Positions 28,230-35,194 of a stretch of 64,000 nucleotides of DNA are shown piece after piece (the first letter of the stretch is position 1; the number at the start of each line of letters is the position of its first letter). Made by a program: the position numbers and the translations under genes. Origin of the DNA: Sphingomonas edaphi (GTDB lineage: Bacteria > Pseudomonadota > Alphaproteobacteria > Sphingomonadales > Sphingomonadaceae); contig NZ_QXTF01000001.1 of assembly GCF_003583725.1 (NCBI RefSeq), forward strand, positions 1,178,001 through 1,242,000. The letters run 5' to 3'. Under the pieces are notes generated by a model, which was not told the origin of the DNA, ran no database searches, and worked only from the letters and a program-made list of their open reading frames with translations.

Positions 28230-29129
28230 ATGATCCTGACCTGCCCAGCCTGTGACACCAAATATGTGGTGAAGGACGGCGCCATCCCTGCGGGAGGCCG
28301 CCAGGTCCGCTGCGCGTCTTGCAAGCATAGCTGGCACCAGGATCCTGAAGCCGCGGTCGAAGAGAGCGATCAGGTTCCCGCAGGCAACGGTGGAGGACCG
28401 CTATCTTCCCCGATGGTCGAGCCTGAGGCCGAGGCTGTCGCGAATCCTGCGCACGACGGACCTTCGGAAACCACCATGTCCGAAACGCCGCAGCCGGTCG
28501 CTGGAGAACATTCGGAAGCCGAGTGGGAGGGGATCGACGAACCGGCGCGAGCGTCGACTACGGAACCTCCCGGCGATTATGAAGCCACGCCTGCGCCGGT
28601 GGCCGAGGATAGGCCGCCAGCTGATGAGATGTCCCGCTGGCAGGCGCCATCCGTCGCGGAAGAAGACGAGTTCGTCGGCTACGCTCCGATCGGCGGTGAA
28701 GTCGAGTATGAGAAGCGGCGCTGGCCGTTATGGCTCGCGCTTGTCCTCCTCATTGCGGCCGCCGCAGCGGCCTTCTGGTTTCTGGCTCCGTCGGAATGGA
28801 AGGCGCGTGCAGGCATCGCCGAAGCGTCCGCTACGCCATTGCAACTAATGATCACCACGCGTGAACGCCAACCCATGCAGAGCGGACAAGAACTCGTGCT
28901 TCTAGGGGGCCGGATCATCAATCCGACTGAAAAGACGCAGCGAGTGCCGCCGATCCAAGTCCAGCTGCGCGACCCGCTAAGCAAAACCGTGCTTCACAAA
29001 TGGACGATTACGCCGCCGCGCAATGAGCTTGGGCCGGGCGAGAGCACCAATTTTAACAGTGCCGAAGTCGACAAGCAGCGCGACGGCGAGCAACTGGTGG
29101 ACATCGCCCTCCGCCAAGGACCGGCTTAA
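28230..29129 (+). CDS. Zinc-ribbon (MJ0042-type) membrane protein with DUF3426-like C-terminus
   Basis: The 299-residue protein starts with a zinc ribbon, CPACDTKY and CASCKHSW (Cys5, Cys8, Cys28, Cys31). A long acidic, proline-rich disordered linker follows (about residues 35-165). One transmembrane helix comes next (WPLWLALVLLIAAAAAAFWFL), then a periplasmic beta domain (VLLGGRIINPTEKTQRVPPIQVQLRD, ELGPGESTNF). Such proteins are common next to ftsEX in alphaproteobacteria; the function is unknown. The start ATG at 28230 has GGGAG upstream. Confidence 0.85.
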   Translation: MILTCPACDTKYVVKDGAIPAGGRQVRCASCKHSWHQDPEAAVEESDQVPAGNGGGPLSSPMVEPEAEAVANPAHDGPSETTMSETPQPVAGEHSEAEWEGIDEPARASTTEPPGDYEATPAPVAEDRPPADEMSRWQAPSVAEEDEFVGYAPIGGEVEYEKRRWPLWLALVLLIAAAAAAFWFLAPSEWKARAGIAEASATPLQLMITTRERQPMQSGQELVLLGGRIINPTEKTQRVPPIQVQLRDPLSKTVLHKWTITPPRNELGPGESTNFNSAEVDKQRDGEQLVDIALRQGPA

Positions 29130-29130
29130 C

Positions 29131-29397
29131 CTACTGAAATTCCAGGATTTCAGCCGGATGGAACGTTCCGTCCTGGCCCATTATGTGCGCCTCGCGGAGG
29201 CTTGCGCCCACAGCTTCGGTCCTGTGGCTTTGGCCAAACGACACTCCGGCCAGGATCCGGACGCTGGCGCGGGCCCGGGCCGTCACGGCGCTACTCGGCC
29301 GAAAGTCGGCACCTCGGGTCCGGGCCGGTTCAACCGGTCCGTCACCGGCCGAAATCGCCGCCAAAAACAACAGGGCAGGACCCAACATCGCAGTCAC
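29131..29397 (-). CDS. Small exported protein of unknown function (start uncertain)
   Basis: The frame encodes about 88 residues: a hydrophobic N-terminus (MLGPALLFLAAISAG), then VTARARASVRILAGVSFG and a C-terminus DGTFHPAEILEFQ. Small exported proteins with ATARASVRI-like cores are common in sphingomonads. The GTG at 29397 is the first standard start. A strong Shine-Dalgarno AAGGAGG (minus strand, 29431-29425) lies about 28 bases further upstream, followed at 29419 by an ATG in another frame that gives only 25 codons. In the main frame only a CTG at 29415 would suit it. Either a rare start or a one-base error or frameshift is possible. Confidence 0.55.
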   Translation of the reverse strand: MTAMLGPALLFLAAISAGDGPVEPARTRGADFRPSSAVTARARASVRILAGVSFGQSHRTEAVGASLREAHIMGQDGTFHPAEILEFQ

Positions 29398-29468
29398 GAT
29401 AACAAACTTGCACAGACATGGTTACCTCCTTGTTAAGCATTGTCCCGAAATGGATCGATTGTTCGGCG

Positions 29469-29497
29469 TTGCCAGCGTCATCACGCTTTGCTAGGGG
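29469..29497 (+). promoter_or_regulatory. Weak candidate promoter for tRNA-Leu
   Basis: TTGCCA at 29469-29474 and TAGGGG at 29492-29497, 17 bases apart, lie about 50 bases before the tRNA. The -10 matches poorly. Confidence 0.25.
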
Positions 29498-29549
29498 CCG
29501 CGTCCTACCTAGGGCAGCGGGCCGACGGCCGCGCTGCTTTTTCACGAGT

Positions 29550-29636
29550 GCGGTCGTGGCGGAACTGGTAGACGCGCAACGTTGAGGTCGTTGTGGGCGA
29601 AAGCCCGTGGAAGTTCGAGTCTTCTCGACCGCACCA
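29550..29636 (+). tRNA. tRNA-Leu (anticodon GAG)
   Basis: An 87-base class II tRNA including an encoded CCA. The acceptor stem is GCGGTCG (29550-29556) with CGACCGC (29626-29632), discriminator A at 29633. The anticodon stem is CAACG/CGTTG with loop TTGAGGT and anticodon GAG at 29584-29586. A long variable arm (GGGCGAAAGCCC) and a T loop TTCGAGT fit leucine. It reads CUC and CUU codons. Confidence 0.96.
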
Positions 29637-29691
29637 ATTTTCTGAGAGAATTGAAAAGCTTGCCTTCGGGCACCCTGCCCGGGCGGGCCCG

Positions 29692-29713
29692 AAAGTCGCG
29701 CGAGACGACTTTT
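29692..29713. other. Stem-loop between tRNA-Leu and the usher-like gene
   Basis: AAAGTCG-CGCGAGA-CGACTTT is a perfect 7-base-pair inverted repeat directly after the usher-like stop and downstream of the tRNA. There is only a short T-run on the plus strand, so termination in either direction is possible but unproved. Confidence 0.4.
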
Positions 29714-29715
29714 GG

Positions 29716-32445
29716 TTAACGCGCGCTACCCGGCAAACTCGCCTCAGGAGCGACCAGTGCCAGTGTATCCGCTTTCATCAAACGGATCGCACCGAGCCGG
29801 ATAACGGTCCGTTCCGGACCAATCTCGATCAGTTTGTCGATGGCCTGAGCCACCCCGGCTACCTTGGCCGAGCCTGCCGTGAGGCGCAGGGTGTAGCGGC
29901 CGTAGGCGACGCGCTCGAACAGGATAAATCCGTCATAGTCGCTACGGACAACGGCGACCGGCTTCCCCTCGGCATCGAGTAGCTCCACGTCTAGGCCTTC
30001 GAAGCCACGTCCGTCTTGCCGGACCATGATCGCCTCGATGTCGCCCGACCCGACTAGGCCGATCTCGAGCTTGGCTGCCACGCCTGGCCGCGGAACGATA
30101 ATCTGCAGTGCCTTGCGCGGCGCAAGCGATGGGTCGTCCAAGGTGGACGCGTCGATGCCGATCGCAACGGGCGTGAACGGTTGAAGGCCGCCAATGCGAA
30201 CCTTGCCCTCGGCATTGGTCAAATCTTCCGAGACGCGTTGTCCAGTTGTGATTGATGCACCCTGCTGCCAGGGCTCACTTTCATCGCGCAGGCCATTGTC
30301 GTTAAGGTCGCGATAGACGCGCGCTTCGACTATGCCGGTGCTTGCCAGCTTCTGACTAGTGAAGCGCATAGCCCCCGCGCTGGCGTCGAGCGAGAAATTG
30401 AGATTGATGCCCGCTGCGAAGCTTCCGTCGGTACCGGCTTCTAACGAGGCCGCTGCAGCGACAGCATTGAACCGCCGGATATGCGACACGCGCGCCCGGC
30501 CACGCTTATACACGGCGTCGTAACCAATGGCGCCTTCCCAGTCGGCTTTGTCCGATGCTGACCAATAGGCTGACAGTTCCGCGTTTCGGAATCGCTTTTC
30601 AGGTTTAATGTCCCACGACGCTTCGCCGCGCAGGCGAACATCGCCAACGCGGCCGGTACCGATCAAGCCGACATCGAGATGATCCGGCGGCGATCCCCCG
30701 GACTCGCCAAGCCGTCGCTGCCAATTGATCATGCTGGTCAGGTTGAACCCGTTGAAATTGGTCGACAGCCTGCCGCGGGCATCCAGCGTCCGGTCTGCGC
30801 GGCCGCGATCGACGAGGCGAACGTCACCGTGTGCCGAAAACTGCTGACGACCAACCTTGAGCGGCGCATCGATCGACAAGCGGGTATCGCGGTAGCGCCC
30901 TTCGCGGCGGCCATTGAGCGTGAAATCATTGGCGATCAACGTTTCCGCGCTGATGTTAACCGATCCGATCTTTGCAATGGCCTGTGCGCGCGCTGCCACC
31001 CCGCCGTTGCTGTCGCGCGCGACGGCGGCCTCGACCAGAGCGGGACCGATAGAGCGCCGGACTGACCCCTCGACGAAGGTTAGCCGCTCGTTATTGGCAA
31101 GCAACGCCGTGGCCAGCAGGCCGACGGACGTGCGTTTGTCGATGCCATGTTCAATCTGGACCGCGGCCTGAAGGTCCGGCCGGATGAATTCCGAAGGAGG
31201 TGGACCGCCCCCATCGTCGCGCCCAACGATGTCGCTCAATAGGTTCCGCCCAGGCTGGCTGACTCCTGCCCAATACCAGGTCTTACCGCCGGGAACCTGG
31301 TTCTGGCCGACATTGATGGTTTCGAGGCGGCTACGCCGTTGACCCTGAGGACCGTAGAGGATGACTTCGAAGCGGTTGTCTCCATAGACCATGGGCACGT
31401 CGTCAAAGACATAGCGAGCGGTGCCGTCCGAACGGCTAAATGCAAGCAATTCACCATTGCGATAAAGCTCTGCATCCCATCCAGCTGGCAGGTCGCCTTC
31501 AAAGCGTGTGCGGTCGAAGGCGACGGGGTTGAATAGCGGACGGTTAGTGACTTCTACGCCCCGACCACTTGCCGCGCCAACCAGCCTGCTCGACAGGCCA
31601 TTGACGTCGCCAACCGCAAAATGGGTCGCATGCAACGGTCCAAGTAATTCCCCATCCGGATCCGAGCGATAAGCGCGCAGGCGAAGCGACTGGGGGCGGC
31701 CCTTGCTGTCGCTTGTTAACATCGCATCGTAGGATAGCCGCGCGATTTCACCCGCGGCGGCAACCGAGGCGCCGCGGTCGACGCGCATGCCGTTCGACGC
31801 CTGGTATGTAACGCCGGCGTTGACGATGAAGTCGAGCGATGGCGCACGCCACATGCGGTATGGCAGTTTGACGCGCGGGAAGCCTTCCAGCGGCATGGAC
31901 GCTTTTTGGAGGCGGGCCGCGCGCTGCTCACGCTCGCGCGCCAGCTCGACCGGCAATTTGGCTTCGGACTCAAGCAGGAGGATCGACCCCGCCGTCTGTG
32001 GCGTGATGCCAATACCGAACCAACGGGCAAGTGATGCGCTATCGACGCACCACCCTTCCGGCGATTCGCTGATCGCGCCGTCGGCAATCCGCTCCTGTTG
32101 CTTGCCGAATTTGGCGACGCCCACCGCCCGGTCGATTTCGATGCGGTTTTCTTCGCGGAACGCCCAACCGGACGCCTTTTTGGATTGAAGATCGATCTTC
32201 ATCGGCATGTCGAGCGTCGTCAGGAAGTCGCCAAACACGATGCAGGTGCCTCGGGGCGTCTGGTAAGCGCGCACTCCATCACCCAATCGGAGCTGGCGGA
32301 TATTCACGTCGAGCAGGAATTGTTCTTCTGGATTGGCGGTCCATGAGGACGTGACTGGACTGGCCGCCCACGCGCCAATGGCACCCGCTGCGGCGAGCGC
32401 CATCGACGCTAGCGCGCCGCGCATCCAGCCTAACGGCCTCCGCAA
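29716..32445 (-). CDS. Outer-membrane usher-like protein of a DUF4402 chaperone/usher-type locus
   Basis: The 909-residue protein has a signal peptide (residues 1-28). The long middle part is beta-rich, with alternating strands: LRLRAYRSDPDGELLGP, FRNAELSAYWSASDKADWEG, RARVSHIRRFNAVAAAASLE. VEVTNRPLFNP and DAELYRNGELLAF are typical of usher plug/barrel regions, as in ushers where a donor strand subunit passes through. The C-terminal third has an EF-hand-like YRDLNDNGLRDESEPW and two carboxypeptidase-regulatory/SdrB-like beta domains (TNAEGKVRIGGLQPF, RSDYDGFILFERVAYGRYTLRL). It is last in the order DUF4402, DUF4402, chaperone, usher. I am sure of the locus logic, less of the usher subtype. 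Confidence 0.7.
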   Translation of the reverse strand: MRRPLGWMRGALASMALAAAGAIGAWAASPVTSSWTANPEEQFLLDVNIRQLRLGDGVRAYQTPRGTCIVFGDFLTTLDMPMKIDLQSKKASGWAFREENRIEIDRAVGVAKFGKQQERIADGAISESPEGWCVDSASLARWFGIGITPQTAGSILLLESEAKLPVELAREREQRAARLQKASMPLEGFPRVKLPYRMWRAPSLDFIVNAGVTYQASNGMRVDRGASVAAAGEIARLSYDAMLTSDSKGRPQSLRLRAYRSDPDGELLGPLHATHFAVGDVNGLSSRLVGAASGRGVEVTNRPLFNPVAFDRTRFEGDLPAGWDAELYRNGELLAFSRSDGTARYVFDDVPMVYGDNRFEVILYGPQGQRRSRLETINVGQNQVPGGKTWYWAGVSQPGRNLLSDIVGRDDGGGPPPSEFIRPDLQAAVQIEHGIDKRTSVGLLATALLANNERLTFVEGSVRRSIGPALVEAAVARDSNGGVAARAQAIAKIGSVNISAETLIANDFTLNGRREGRYRDTRLSIDAPLKVGRQQFSAHGDVRLVDRGRADRTLDARGRLSTNFNGFNLTSMINWQRRLGESGGSPPDHLDVGLIGTGRVGDVRLRGEASWDIKPEKRFRNAELSAYWSASDKADWEGAIGYDAVYKRGRARVSHIRRFNAVAAAASLEAGTDGSFAAGINLNFSLDASAGAMRFTSQKLASTGIVEARVYRDLNDNGLRDESEPWQQGASITTGQRVSEDLTNAEGKVRIGGLQPFTPVAIGIDASTLDDPSLAPRKALQIIVPRPGVAAKLEIGLVGSGDIEAIMVRQDGRGFEGLDVELLDAEGKPVAVVRSDYDGFILFERVAYGRYTLRLTAGSAKVAGVAQAIDKLIEIGPERTVIRLGAIRLMKADTLALVAPEASLPGSAR

Positions 32446-32472
32446 TCGAGCGCCCCCGCCCCGTCCTTCGCC

Positions 32473-33291
32473 CTAGCGGAGAACTGCGTTGGTTTCGGCC
32501 AGCATCACCGGACCTGTATCGGTCGGTTCGATATATTGAACCGTGACCTGGCCATTGGCGTCGGAGAGATGCGCGGGATCGATCGGTACTGTCACGGACC
32601 GCTGTCCCAGTTCCGTATAGACCGCGACGCCGCGAACGATGGCAATCGGGTCGGAAATTCCAGCCTTGAGCACCCGCACCTCGCCAAAGGTTGAGCGGTC
32701 GCCCGATCGGCTGATGTCCAGCGCGATCGCCGGCTTTCCGCCATCGGACACCTTCCGAATATTTGCGAGGCCGGCCTTTGCCTCGAGGTTGCCGAGGCGG
32801 ACGATAACCGGGATGGTCACGCCGTAAATTGGCGTTAGCTGGAAGGCGACACCGTCGATCTTCTGCGGCGCGACAGCCGGGCGAGGCGGCGGGACTGCCC
32901 GAAACAGCATGTGCACCCGGTACTCCCCATCGGCGATTCCTGCTGGCGCCCGCGCGTTAAGGCGAATCGTCTGCGGCTGGTTGGGGGGAAGTGTGACGCG
33001 GCGCGGCGCGTAGAGAATCATCTCCTGTGCCGCTTTTTCTGTATCGGACGGGGCCTCAACATCCACTAAGCGACCTTCGGGCGTCATGCGCCTGAGTTCC
33101 ACTGACACACGATAAGTCGCGACATCGTCTCCGATGTTGTTGAGGATGATCTCCGTACCGCGGCGACCATCAAGCACGATTCGCGTCGGCGCAACTAGCA
33201 GGTCGCCCACGCCCGCACGCGCGGGAGCCGCCGTCATCATCAATGCCGGCGCAAGTAGGGCGAGGCGGGACAGGCGAAACGGCAGGGACAT
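32473..33291 (-). CDS. PapD-like periplasmic pilus chaperone
   Basis: The 272-residue protein has a signal peptide ending near AAPARA (residue 26), then an immunoglobulin-like domain starting GDLLVAPTRIVLDGRRGTEIILNN. The F1-G1 region and following strand, RVTLPPNQPQTIRLNARAP and DGEYRVHMLFRAVPPP, look like fimbrial chaperones. The second half (DISRSGDRSTFGEVRV) is a second beta domain. The ATG at 33291 has GGAGG seven bases upstream; a TTG at 33297 is too close to it. It lies 27 bases before the usher-like gene and downstream of a terminator that separates it from the main DUF4402 gene. Confidence 0.78.
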   Translation of the reverse strand: MSLPFRLSRLALLAPALMMTAAPARAGVGDLLVAPTRIVLDGRRGTEIILNNIGDDVATYRVSVELRRMTPEGRLVDVEAPSDTEKAAQEMILYAPRRVTLPPNQPQTIRLNARAPAGIADGEYRVHMLFRAVPPPRPAVAPQKIDGVAFQLTPIYGVTIPVIVRLGNLEAKAGLANIRKVSDGGKPAIALDISRSGDRSTFGEVRVLKAGISDPIAIVRGVAVYTELGQRSVTVPIDPAHLSDANGQVTVQYIEPTDTGPVMLAETNAVLR

Positions 33292-33372
33292 GAGCAAACC
33301 TCCAGAACTGTTTGGAGGAATATCCGTCCGAAATGGTTAGCATTCAGCTAACCATGAACAAAGAAAGGGCAG

Positions 33373-33402
33373 AAAAAAGGGCCGCCGGAGAACCGACGAC
33401 CC
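33373..33402 (-). terminator. Rho-independent terminator between the DUF4402 gene and the chaperone
   Basis: On the minus strand a 10-base-pair stem GGGTCGTCGG / CCGGCGGCCC (two G-U pairs) with a TTCT loop is followed by six T. It lies 33 bases after the DUF4402 stop and 80 bases before the chaperone start, so it can limit read-through into chaperone and usher. Confidence 0.75.
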
Positions 33403-33434
33403 TTCTCCTATCTCCGGCGGACCGGGAAGTGGTC

Positions 33435-33956
33435 TTAGTAATCGACAGTGACGGTGATGTCGCCGACGTACAGACCGCCCACAGTCGTGTCGGCGATGGT
33501 GATCGAGCCGCCCACTTCAAAATCGACACCAACGGCACCCGAATTGGCAAGGGCAACCGTAGCTGGAGCATTCGGAGTAAACGCCAGCGTTTCGCTACCA
33601 CCCGATGTCGTATTGATCAGGTTCGACCCGAGCGACGCAACGGTCACTGTCATGTTGTTAGTGCCGGTAACCTTGTACTGGGCTGACGTGGTAGTGCCTG
33701 AGCAAACTACAACCGAAGCATCGCAACCGGACAGCACGCCGGCCTGCGAGACGCTCAGGACGCGCGTGCCGCCAGTGGCAAGGCCATTGACGATTGTGCC
33801 GAAGTTAAGATCACGCTGGGCAGTCAGCGTCAGCGGTTTCACGATCTTGGCTGAGGCCTTCGCCTTAGGAGTGGCACCGACCGGTCCCGCAACGGCCGGC
33901 GTCGCGACGAGGGAGGTAGCGACGGCCAGCGCCGCCAGACGAACGAACTTGGTCAT
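33435..33956 (-). CDS. DUF4402 domain protein, candidate major pilin-like subunit
   Basis: The 173-residue exported protein has a signal peptide (cleavage near AVAGP, residue 23). The DUF4402 pattern follows: ASAKIVKPLTLTAQRDLNFGTIV with the conserved NFG, a Cys pair in SGCDASVVVCSG that could form a disulphide, and a C-terminal GLYVGDITVTVDY. The strand-rich, Gly/Thr-rich body with a C-terminal aromatic resembles donor-strand-exchange pilins. It is followed by a terminator and then by a chaperone and usher, the usual arrangement for an abundant subunit. Its own promoter probably lies in 33957-34113. Confidence 0.82.
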   Translation of the reverse strand: MTKFVRLAALAVATSLVATPAVAGPVGATPKAKASAKIVKPLTLTAQRDLNFGTIVNGLATGGTRVLSVSQAGVLSGCDASVVVCSGTTTSAQYKVTGTNNMTVTVASLGSNLINTTSGGSETLAFTPNAPATVALANSGAVGVDFEVGGSITIADTTVGGLYVGDITVTVDY

Positions 33957-34113
33957 GTAGTATCCCCTGGTTCCATAAATAGGGCGGCTGGTCCGAGCAG
34001 TCGCCGTCCATCCGTGGGGTCCCTATTAACCCTGCCTGCTTACGGCTTTGCTCAGCGCTATGGTTACCAGCACCTTAAGCTTCCTCCGTTTCGGAGCAGC
34101 TTTCGAGAGGCAC

Positions 34114-34644
34114 TCAGAAATATTCGACGTCGATCGGCACGTCGCCGCGAAACTCTCCGTCCAGATCGCCGGTGATTCTCAAAATGCCTCCGAATCGGAA
34201 CGAAAGGCGCCCGTTACTGTCCAACCTTGGCATGGGCGGCAGGTCGGACTGGATGGATTCGAGCCGGATCGACCCTCCGGCCAGACCGTAGAGTTCAATC
34301 CGGGCTGGCAAGCCGACGCGAACGATGCGCCCCGGTTCTCCACGAACAGTGACTTCGCCGACCATAGCGCGTGCGCCGATCGCGGAGATCGAACCGGCAA
34401 CTGTCCGCGACCCGTCGGGAGAGAGCGTTGCGCTGCCGTCGCCAGCGCCCGCAAGAATCAGCCTGTCGAAGTTCAGGCTGGCCTCGACGTCCAAGGTGAC
34501 CGGAGTGGTGGGCTTGGATTCCGTGGGTTCGACAGATTTACACAGGCGGCAGGGGGCGCTCGCGCCTTGCGGCAGTGCAGGCGCGGCTATCCCCATGGCG
34601 CCGATTAGCGCGAGGGTTGCAAGGGCTGATGGCCGGCCCAACAT
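34114..34644 (-). CDS. Second DUF4402-like exported protein
   Basis: The 176-residue protein has a signal peptide ([19 protein letters not shown]), then a Cys pair PCRLCKS. A DUF4402-like body follows with [16 protein letters not shown], where NFD replaces [23 protein letters not shown] and a C-terminus [14 protein letters not shown]. The ending VDVEYF matches TVTVDY of the neighbour. It could be a minor or tip subunit. The ATG at 34644 has no strong Shine-Dalgarno sequence. A short hairpin CTCCG-TTT-CGGAG at 34084-34096 follows the stop without a T-run. It is divergent from msrB. Confidence 0.72.
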   Translation of the reverse strand: MLGRPSALATLALIGAMGIAAPALPQGASAPCRLCKSVEPTESKPTTPVTLDVEASLNFDRLILAGAGDGSATLSPDGSRTVAGSISAIGARAMVGEVTVRGEPGRIVRVGLPARIELYGLAGGSIRLESIQSDLPPMPRLDSNGRLSFRFGGILRITGDLDGEFRGDVPIDVEYF

Positions 34645-34720
34645 GGCAACTACGCTAGGGATGCGGCGTTGCAACAAGGTTAACGCCGCTTTCACCTGCT
34701 TGGAAGAAGGGCCGGAAGAT

Positions 34721-35146
34721 ATGACTGACCAGCGCAAGAGCGAGTCCGAGTGGCGCGACAAACTGACGCCTGAACAATATCGCATCCTTCGCGAAGCGGG
34801 CACCGAACGTCCCTTCACCGGCGATCTTTTAAATAACAAGGACAAGGGCACGTATCGCTGCGCGGCGTGCGGCGAACCACTTTTCGACAGCGAATCCAAA
34901 TATGACAGCGGATCCGGTTGGCCCAGCTTCACCGCTCCTGTGGGCGGGGAGTCGGTAGCGGAACATACAGATCATAGTCACGGGATGACGCGCACCGAAG
35001 TCCGCTGCGCGAAGTGCGAAGGTCATCTCGGCCATGTGTTCCCCGATGGTCCGGGACCCGCCGGCCTTCGCTATTGCATCAACAGCGCGTCGCTCGATTT
35101 CAAGAAAGGCGCCGACGAGCCGAAGGACGATGGAGAACGACCTTGA
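34721..35146 (+). CDS. msrB: Peptide-methionine (R)-S-oxide reductase
   Basis: Reduces the R epimer of methionine sulphoxide in proteins. The 141-residue cytosolic protein has two zinc CxxC pairs (Cys47/Cys50 in YRCAACGEP and Cys96/Cys99 in VRCAKCEGH), the signature [22 protein letters not shown], and the catalytic Cys119 in [13 protein letters not shown] at 34721 follows a GGAAG. It is divergent from the DUF4402 genes, 76 bases apart, and precedes the penicillin-binding protein gene by 48 bases. Confidence 0.95.
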   Translation: MTDQRKSESEWRDKLTPEQYRILREAGTERPFTGDLLNNKDKGTYRCAACGEPLFDSESKYDSGSGWPSFTAPVGGESVAEHTDHSHGMTRTEVRCAKCEGHLGHVFPDGPGPAGLRYCINSASLDFKKGADEPKDDGERP

Positions 35147-35194
35147 ATGACGCGCTTGTGAAGGTGGCCAGCAACCAATAGGGATTGGTCACCG

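Noticed and set aside
29342-29545. Minus-strand frame ending in a Cys-rich peptide before the small exported protein
   Set aside because: Overlaps the better-supported frame and the tRNA flank; kept only as a possible short upstream ORF in the findings.
29550-34644. DUF4402 locus as a genomic island inserted at tRNA-Leu
   Set aside because: No integrase, no repeat of the tRNA 3' end at the far border, and base composition looks similar to the surroundings by eye.
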